This document shows, piece after piece, positions 7,661-12,805 of a stretch of DNA of 12,805 bases. Made by a program: the position numbers and the translations under genes. Position 1 is the stretch's first letter. Each line of letters opens with the position of its first letter. The DNA lies in the NCBI GenBank assembly GCA_031283915.1, contig JAITAY010000275.1, positions 1 to 12,805 on the forward strand. The letters are read 5' to 3'. This stretch comes from Tannerella sp. (GTDB taxonomy: Bacteria > Bacteroidota > Bacteroidia > Bacteroidales > Tannerellaceae). The notes under the pieces were generated by a model. The model did no database searches. It saw only the letters and a list, made by a program, of their open reading frames with translations, and was not told where the DNA came from.

Positions 7661-7687
7661 CGGGCAAATGATGCTGATAAATCGATG

Positions 7688-7693
7688 AGGAGG
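7688..7693 (+). promoter_or_regulatory. Strong Shine-Dalgarno site
   Basis: AGGAGG lies six bases before the ATG at 7700. Such a full match is uncommon in this phylum, whose genes often lack a clear Shine-Dalgarno sequence; the other starts in this window have weak ones. It fixes the start of the GSCFA gene. Confidence 0.75.
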
Positions 7694-7699
7694 AGATAA

Positions 7700-8725
7700 A
7701 TGAATTTTCGTACGTCTGTATCTGTCCAGAGATCACCCGCTCATGCGGGCATCTCATATCGGAATACGGTGATGCTGTTGGGATCGTGTTTTGCGGAGAA
7801 CATCGGGAAACGACTGACCGATGGAAAGTTTAACGTGGATGTCAATCCGTTCGGTATCCTGTACAATCCGGCGTCAACGGCGGAAGCCATCAAGCGGTTG
7901 TTGCAACCGGAAGTCTGGAGCGAAAAGGATTTGTTTTTCCATGAAGGCCTGTACCACAGTTGGGCGCATCACAGCCGTTTTTCGGCCGTTACGCCTGCTC
8001 AAAGTCTGCATAAAATCAATGAACGGCTGCGTGCGGCGGCTGAACACCTGCGGCAAACCGACTGGCTGCTGGTGACATTCGGCACGGCATATGTCTATCG
8101 CCTGAAAGAGACCGGACAGGTGGTGGCCAACTGTCACAAGCTGCCGGACAGAATGTTCGTCCGCGAGCGGCTTTCCGTGTCGCAAATCGTGGAGACCTGG
8201 GAGGAATTGCTGGCACGCCTGTGGCGTATACGTCCGGCGATGAAGATGCTGTTCACCGTCAGTCCTGTCCGCCACTGGAAAGACGGTGCGCACGAAAACC
8301 AACTGAGCAAGTCCATTCTGCTGCTGGCCATCGAACAGTTGCAGGCGCAGCATCCACAGCAAGTCCTGTATTTTCCGGCGTATGAACTGATGATGGACGA
8401 ACTGCGCGATTACCGCTTTTATGCGGAGGACATGCTCCACCCTTCGGAGGTGGCTGTTCAATACCTCTGGGAGCGTTTTGCGGAAACATGGCTGGATGCT
8501 GCGGCACGGGAAACCCTGGAAAAAGTACGGGAAATACAACAGGCATTGAATCATAGGCCGTTGAATCCGCAAAATGAATTGTATAAACAGTTTTTGTCGC
8601 AAACTTTGTTAAAGATCGAACGACTTTGCGCAAAGAATCCATACCTTTGTTTGGAAAATGAGGTAGAACAATTGCATGAGATACCATATCAGGGAAATAG
8701 CTGCGATCATCAGAGCGAAATATGA
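7700..8725 (+). CDS. GSCFA domain protein (SGNH-hydrolase-like)
   Basis: This 341-residue protein carries the family signature GSCFA at residues 28-32 (MLLGSCFAENIG), which corresponds to the nucleophile block of SGNH/GDSL hydrolases with Ser29 as the candidate nucleophile. Further matching pieces are NPFGILYNP, a TFGTAYVY block near residue 128, SPVRHWKDGAHENQLSKS, and a DxxH motif (Asp244, His247) that would supply the other catalytic residues. No signal peptide is seen, so it is probably cytoplasmic. The natural substrate of the family is not established. It is the first gene of a plus-strand operon with a good promoter and Shine-Dalgarno site, and its 3' end overlaps the murF-alr start by 50 bases, which suggests translational coupling. 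The link to a cell-wall enzyme hints at an envelope role, but that is inference from context. Confidence 0.93.
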   Translation: MNFRTSVSVQRSPAHAGISYRNTVMLLGSCFAENIGKRLTDGKFNVDVNPFGILYNPASTAEAIKRLLQPEVWSEKDLFFHEGLYHSWAHHSRFSAVTPAQSLHKINERLRAAAEHLRQTDWLLVTFGTAYVYRLKETGQVVANCHKLPDRMFVRERLSVSQIVETWEELLARLWRIRPAMKMLFTVSPVRHWKDGAHENQLSKSILLLAIEQLQAQHPQQVLYFPAYELMMDELRDYRFYAEDMLHPSEVAVQYLWERFAETWLDAAARETLEKVREIQQALNHRPLNPQNELYKQFLSQTLLKIERLCAKNPYLCLENEVEQLHEIPYQGNSCDHQSEI

Positions 8726-11150
8726 TGTACTGGAAGAAGGTTCCATCGACCATTTGCTGACAGACAGCCGGACACTGTCTTTTCCCGAAACAACGCTTTT
8801 TTTCGCTATCCGGACGCCAACCAACGACGGTAGTAAGTATATAGCCGAGTTGTACAGGTTACGGGTGCGTCATTTTGTAGTGAGCCGCTACCAGCCGGAG
8901 TTCGTGGAGATGAAGGATGCAAACTTTCTAATTGTCAAAAACGTGCTTGCCGCATTACAGCAACTGGCGATACATCACCGGAAGCAGTTCAACATCCCGG
9001 TCATCGGTATCACCGGCAGCAACGGCAAGACCACCGTGAAGGAGTTGCTCTATCAGTTGCTACACACGGAGTTCAACATTGTCCGTTCGCCGCGCAGTTA
9101 CAATTCCCAGTTGGGCGTACCGCTGTCTCTCTGGCAAATGAACGGAAACCATACGCTGGGTATCTTCGAGGCCGGCATTTCACAGCCGAACGAAATGACA
9201 CACCTGCGGCGAATCATTGCACCAACCATCGGTATACTGACCAATATCGGGGAAGCGCACCAGGAAAATTTCACCTCCCCGCTGCAGAAATGCCTGGAAA
9301 AGCTCTCTCTGTTCAACGATTGCGAAGTGATTATCTACAATGCCGACGACAAGCAGATTGTCCACGGACTGGAGGTGGCTTGCCTGTCGCACAAGGGACT
9401 GGGCTGGAGCCGTACCGATTCGGAAGCGCAGATTTTCATCGAATCCGTCCGATACCGGGAAACCACGACCGAAATTAACTGTACGATGTTCGGAGGTATC
9501 ACCCGCACCTATGAGATACCTTTTACCGACGCCGCATCCATTGAAAATGTGATTCACTGCATTGCCCTGATGATTTATCTCAAACCGACCGCGCTGGGCA
9601 ACACGCAGGCGTTTCAGGCACTGGAACCGGTGGCCATGCGGCTGGAAGTCAAGGAAGGGATCAATCACTGTTGCTTAATCAACGATACCTACAATTCGGA
9701 CATCAATTCGCTCGCCATTGCACTGGATTTCCAGCTCAGCCGGAAGGGAGACAAAAATCTGAAAACAACGGTGATCCTTTCGGATATTCTGCAATCCGGC
9801 CTGATGCCGAAAGTGCTGTACAAAAAGGTGGCGGAACTGTTTCGGCAAAAGAAGGTGGAGCGCGTCATCGGCATTGGACGCGATCTGAAAACGCATGGTC
9901 CGGCAGCATTCAGTATGGAAAGCGTATTTTACGGGTCAACGCAGGAATTTATCCATTCGCCCTCATTCAAACAGCTCAGGGACGAACTGATTTTGTTGAA
10001 AGGATCGCGGGTGTTCCATTTCGAGCAGATCACGGAACTGCTGGAAAAGAAAGTGCACGAGACCATCCTGGAAGTGAATCTGGATGCCATCGTGCATAAT
10101 TACAATTATTTCCGTTCGATACTCCGTCCGGAGACACAGATCGTCTGCATGGTGAAAGCCTTCGGCTACGGCGTAGGGTCGTATGAACTGGCGAAGACCT
10201 TGCAGGAACATCGTTGCGATTACCTGGCGGTGGCCGTGGCCGACGAGGGTGCGGAACTCCGTAAGGAAGGGATTTTCGTCCCCATTATCGTGATGAATCC
10301 CGAATTTGGCAGTTTCAACACGCTGTTTGAATACCGGCTGGAGCCGGAGGTGTACAGCTTCCAACTGCTGAACGCGCTGGTGCGGGAAGCCGAACGGCGT
10401 GGCATCGTGTCCTGGCCTGTCCATGTGAAGATAGATACCGGCATGTACCGTCTGGGATTCCGGCCGGAAGACATCCCGGAGGTATGCCGGCAGTTGAAGC
10501 GGCAAAACGGACTGTATGCCCGGTCGGTATTTTCCCATTTGGCAGGGAGTGATTCGGCCGAACACGACGGGTTTACGCAGCAGCAGATACATGCTTATAC
10601 CCAAGCGGCCGATGTGCTGGAAAAGGAACTGGGCAATCCGGTGATCAGGCATATACTGAACTCGGCCGGCATAGAGCGGTTCACGGCGTATCAGTTCGAC
10701 ATGGTGCGGTTGGGAATCGGATTATACGGTATCAGTGCGCTGGCCGGTTCGGAGACGTTACAGCCTGTCTGTACGCTGAAAACGGTGATCCTGCAGATAC
10801 AGGAAGTGCCGGCCGGCAGTTCGATTGGTTACGGGCGAAAAAGCTATGCCGATCGCGACTCGCGGATTGCCGTGATACCGATTGGCTATGCCGACGGGCT
10901 GGATCGGCGGCTGGGTAATGGCGTCGGCGAAGTCATCATCCGTGGCCGGCGCTGCCCCTTCATCGGGAACCTCTGCATGGACATCAGCATGGTGGACGTA
11001 ACGGATGTAGAGGCACAGGAGCGGGACGAAGTGATTATCTTCGGAAAAAAATTGCCCGTCAGTGAAATCGCCCGAAAACTGGACACGATTCCCTATGAAA
11101 TACTTACGTCCATCTCTCCGCGCGTCAAACGAGTGTATTACAAAGAATGA
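8676..11150 (+). CDS. murF-alr: Bifunctional UDP-MurNAc-tripeptide:D-Ala-D-Ala ligase / alanine racemase
   Basis: This 824-residue cytoplasmic enzyme joins two peptidoglycan-precursor activities. The N-terminal half (about 1-450) is MurF, which adds D-Ala-D-Ala to the UDP-muramoyl tripeptide using ATP: the P-loop reads GITGSNGKTT with Lys118, followed by FEAGISQPNEM and the Mur-ligase motif NDTYNSD. The C-terminal half (about 455-824) is a PLP-dependent alanine racemase: MVKAFGYG contains the PLP lysine at 494, IGYGRKSY holds the catalytic tyrosine at about 719, and IPIGYADG and GNLCMDISMVDVTD complete the pattern. All key residues appear intact in both halves. The fusion is known in Bacteroidetes and lets one protein make D-Ala and use its dipeptide. 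The ATG at 8676 lies inside the end of the GSCFA gene; the first residues (MRYHIREIAAII) fit the usual MurF start, so I keep it. The symporter gene begins 10 bases after its stop. Confidence 0.97.
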   Translation: MRYHIREIAAIIRAKYDVLEEGSIDHLLTDSRTLSFPETTLFFAIRTPTNDGSKYIAELYRLRVRHFVVSRYQPEFVEMKDANFLIVKNVLAALQQLAIHHRKQFNIPVIGITGSNGKTTVKELLYQLLHTEFNIVRSPRSYNSQLGVPLSLWQMNGNHTLGIFEAGISQPNEMTHLRRIIAPTIGILTNIGEAHQENFTSPLQKCLEKLSLFNDCEVIIYNADDKQIVHGLEVACLSHKGLGWSRTDSEAQIFIESVRYRETTTEINCTMFGGITRTYEIPFTDAASIENVIHCIALMIYLKPTALGNTQAFQALEPVAMRLEVKEGINHCCLINDTYNSDINSLAIALDFQLSRKGDKNLKTTVILSDILQSGLMPKVLYKKVAELFRQKKVERVIGIGRDLKTHGPAAFSMESVFYGSTQEFIHSPSFKQLRDELILLKGSRVFHFEQITELLEKKVHETILEVNLDAIVHNYNYFRSILRPETQIVCMVKAFGYGVGSYELAKTLQEHRCDYLAVAVADEGAELRKEGIFVPIIVMNPEFGSFNTLFEYRLEPEVYSFQLLNALVREAERRGIVSWPVHVKIDTGMYRLGFRPEDIPEVCRQLKRQNGLYARSVFSHLAGSDSAEHDGFTQQQIHAYTQAADVLEKELGNPVIRHILNSAGIERFTAYQFDMVRLGIGLYGISALAGSETLQPVCTLKTVILQIQEVPAGSSIGYGRKSYADRDSRIAVIPIGYADGLDRRLGNGVGEVIIRGRRCPFIGNLCMDISMVDVTDVEAQERDEVIIFGKKLPVSEIARKLDTIPYEILTSISPRVKRVYYKE

Positions 11151-11160
11151 GAAGTATAGC

Positions 11161-12447
11161 ATGAAAAAATTGCGTATTCCGGTCTATCTGCAGATTTTCA
11201 CAGGGATGTCTCTGGGCATCCTCGCTGGAATCGTAGCCCTTCATGCGGGTGGCGAATCGCTGGTCAGCCACTGGATCAAGCCGTGGGGCAAAGTCTTCAT
11301 ACGGTTGCTCCAGTTGGTGGCCGTTCCGCTGGTATTCATCTCGCTTGTCAAAGGGGTGGCCGGACTGTCGGATATTAGCCGCTTTTCGCGCATCGGACTG
11401 AAAACCGTTGTTCTATATCTCTCAACCACCCTGTTTGCCATTTTGCTGGGTCTGACGCTGGTTTCGACGGTGAAACCCGGTCGGTTCGTCGATGCCGCGA
11501 AAACGGCGGCGCTCGAAGAAAACTACCGCCGGAAAGTGGGTGAAATGGTACAGTTGCAGCAGGAAAAGGAAGGGCCGCTCCAGTTTCTCGACGATATCGT
11601 TCCCGACAATATTTTCGGCGCCCTGAGCGACAACCGGCGGATGCTGCAAATCATTTTCTTTGCCCTGCTGCTGGGTGTGGCGACGCTGGGCGTCGGTCGG
11701 GAAAAGGCGGAACCGGTCATGAAACTGCTCCATTCCCTGGATGAGATTGTGCTGAAAATGATCGGATACATCATCCGCCTGGCGCCATACGGCGTGATGG
11801 CGCTGATGGCGGGGTTAGTGGTCGATTTCTCCGGCGACATCGGCATCTTCACTGCACTGGCCGCCTATGCCGCAACGGTCGTAGCGGGTTTGTTGCTGCT
11901 TTTGCTGGGTTTCTATCCGCTTTTGGTGCGTTTGTTTATACGTCTTCCGGTGAAGAAGTTTCTGAAAGAAATGTATCCGGTACAACTGCTCGCCTTTACG
12001 ACCAGTTCCAGTGCGGCTACCCTTCCCGTCACTATGGATATTGCTCAAAACAAACTGGGCGTGTCGGAAGAAGTAACCTCGTTCGTAATGCCCCTCGGAG
12101 CCACCATCAACATGGATGGAACAAGCTGTTTCCAGGCGATCTCGGTTGTTTTCATCGCACAGGCGCTGGGACTGAATCTGGGCATTGAACAACTGTCCGT
12201 CATTGTCCTGATGACGGCCATCTCCTCCATCGGTACGCCAAGTATTCCGAGTGGCAGCTACGTTGTAATGACCATGGTACTCACCGCCGTCGGTATCCCG
12301 GCCGAAGGGATGGCGTTGATACTGGGCGTTGACCGTCCGCTGGACATGCTGCGCACGTCGGTGAACGTCACCGGCGACGTCACCGTGGCTTCCATTGTCG
12401 ATAAAAAGTCACGGTTGCCGTACCGGAAACGGAAGGTAAGACACTAA
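11161..12447 (+). CDS. Dicarboxylate/amino acid:cation symporter, glutamate/aspartate type (SDF/DAACS family)
   Basis: This 428-residue inner-membrane protein belongs to the family of GltP, DctA and the archaeal GltPh. It has several hydrophobic helices in the N-terminal half, the serine-rich re-entrant loop TTSSSAATLPVTM (about 280-292), the cation site NMDGT (317-321), the second re-entrant loop GTPSIPSGSYVVMT, and the last helix LDMLRTSVNVTGD (394-406). From knowledge of GltPh, the Asp395, Arg398, Thr399, Asn402 and Asp406 equivalents bind the substrate and sodium; the arginine favours acidic amino acids over neutral ones. I therefore infer sodium-coupled uptake of glutamate or aspartate. 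An upstream in-frame ATG at 11062 would overlap murF-alr by 89 bases and add 33 hydrophilic residues that do not fit the family, so the start at 11161 (MKKLRIPVYLQIFTGM) is preferred. It follows murF-alr by 10 bases and is probably cotranscribed. Confidence 0.95.
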   Translation: MKKLRIPVYLQIFTGMSLGILAGIVALHAGGESLVSHWIKPWGKVFIRLLQLVAVPLVFISLVKGVAGLSDISRFSRIGLKTVVLYLSTTLFAILLGLTLVSTVKPGRFVDAAKTAALEENYRRKVGEMVQLQQEKEGPLQFLDDIVPDNIFGALSDNRRMLQIIFFALLLGVATLGVGREKAEPVMKLLHSLDEIVLKMIGYIIRLAPYGVMALMAGLVVDFSGDIGIFTALAAYAATVVAGLLLLLLGFYPLLVRLFIRLPVKKFLKEMYPVQLLAFTTSSSAATLPVTMDIAQNKLGVSEEVTSFVMPLGATINMDGTSCFQAISVVFIAQALGLNLGIEQLSVIVLMTAISSIGTPSIPSGSYVVMTMVLTAVGIPAEGMALILGVDRPLDMLRTSVNVTGDVTVASIVDKKSRLPYRKRKVRH

Positions 12448-12556
12448 TCGGCTCTGCCTCTCGGATATCTGTACCTATTCGGGTCATCTTTTCAAGAGGA
12501 ATCCCTTCCGGCTCTATCACCCGTGTGCGCCGTTCTATATTGTGGGAGGGAGCAGC

Positions 12557-12698
12557 GGTCACAGTTACTGAATATCAATTTTAACCCCTCCCCCGACCCC
12601 TCCCCACAAGGGAGGGGAGGGGGTTGCGGGGATGTCCGTTTATTTGAATGACAGAGCTTTAAAATGATAAGAATGATTGATATTCGGCAGTTGTGACC
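12557..12698. repeat. Small repeat element with 23-bp terminal inverted repeats
   Basis: The left end 12557-12579 (GGTCACAGTTACTGAATATC and three more bases) and the right end 12676-12698 are reverse complements at 19 of 23 positions. The 142-base element holds no gene. Its core has a hairpin CCCCTCCC-CACAA-GGGAGGGG (about 12597-12617) and four G-runs on the plus strand (12610-12631). The form is that of a MITE or similar short intergenic repeat. I see no clear target-site duplication. It lies about 110 bases after the symporter stop, so its hairpin could also affect transcript ends there. Confidence 0.7.
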
Positions 12699-12701
12699 GC
12701 A

Positions 12702-12805
12702 ACCCCCTCCCCACAAGGGAGGGGAGGGGGGTGCGGGGATGTCTGTTTATTTGAATTGAATAGCTTTAAAATTAAAATAATGAATGATATTCTGCAGTTT
12801 TGACC
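12702..12805. repeat. Second, partial copy of the same repeat, reaching the window edge
   Basis: This stretch repeats 12596-12698 in the same orientation with about 12 mismatches and one single-base gap by hand alignment. It has the same CCTCCC/GGGAGG hairpin and G-runs (12717-12738), the shared stretch GTTTATTTGAAT, and the same right end (12783-12805, ending TTTTGACC; 20 of 23 bases match). It lacks its own left inverted end, being joined to the first copy by a few bases. More copies may follow beyond the window. Confidence 0.8.

Noticed and set aside
7874..8602. Minus-strand frame of 242 codons opposite the GSCFA gene
   Set aside because: Antisense shadow of a well-supported gene with no recognisable domain.
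12380..12562. Minus-strand frame of 60 codons over the symporter 3' end
   Set aside because: Its first part lies in the end of the symporter gene region on the other strand and it begins in the repeat element; the middle looks protein-like, but there is no support for a gene.
12492..12716. Minus-strand frame with PPPLPCGEGSGEG
   Set aside because: This is the translation of the G-rich repeat core, a typical false gene in repeat sequence.

Overview
The window looks like a chromosomal segment of a Bacteroidetes bacterium, most likely of the order Bacteroidales. The grounds are a SusC/SusD pair with its own ECF sigma factor and FecR-type anti-sigma factor, a fused MurF-alanine racemase, a GSCFA-domain protein, and a promoter of the TAnnTTTG type. 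The genus cannot be set from the sequence alone.

Left block (1-6161, all minus strand): an operon-like run in the order ECF sigma factor, FecR-like anti-sigma factor, SusC-like TonB-dependent outer-membrane transporter with an N-terminal STN signalling domain, and SusD-like lipoprotein, which is cut by the left edge. This is the usual architecture of a nutrient-uptake (often glycan) locus controlled by trans-envelope signalling: transporter occupancy is sensed through the STN domain by FecR, which frees the sigma factor. No substrate-degrading enzyme lies in the window, so the substrate cannot be named.

Middle block (6162-7699): about 1.5 kb with no convincing gene but a lot of structure. 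It holds a probable sigma-gene promoter, a four-unit 11-bp tandem repeat, two related palindromic repeat elements in opposite orientation (one with a perfect 22-bp inverted repeat), a degenerate direct repeat with a 106-bp period, and a good promoter plus strong Shine-Dalgarno site for the next operon.

Right block (7700-12447, plus strand): a tightly packed operon of a GSCFA hydrolase-like protein, a fused MurF-Alr cell-wall enzyme whose start overlaps the previous gene by 50 bases, and a sodium-coupled glutamate/aspartate-type symporter 10 bases downstream. The first two are familiar housekeeping neighbours in this phylum. The right end (12557-12805) holds a small repeat with terminal inverted repeats, a G-rich hairpin core and a second partial copy reaching the window edge.

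I did not find a clearly new biological system. The coding genes are recognisable families; the less explained material is the non-coding repeat content.
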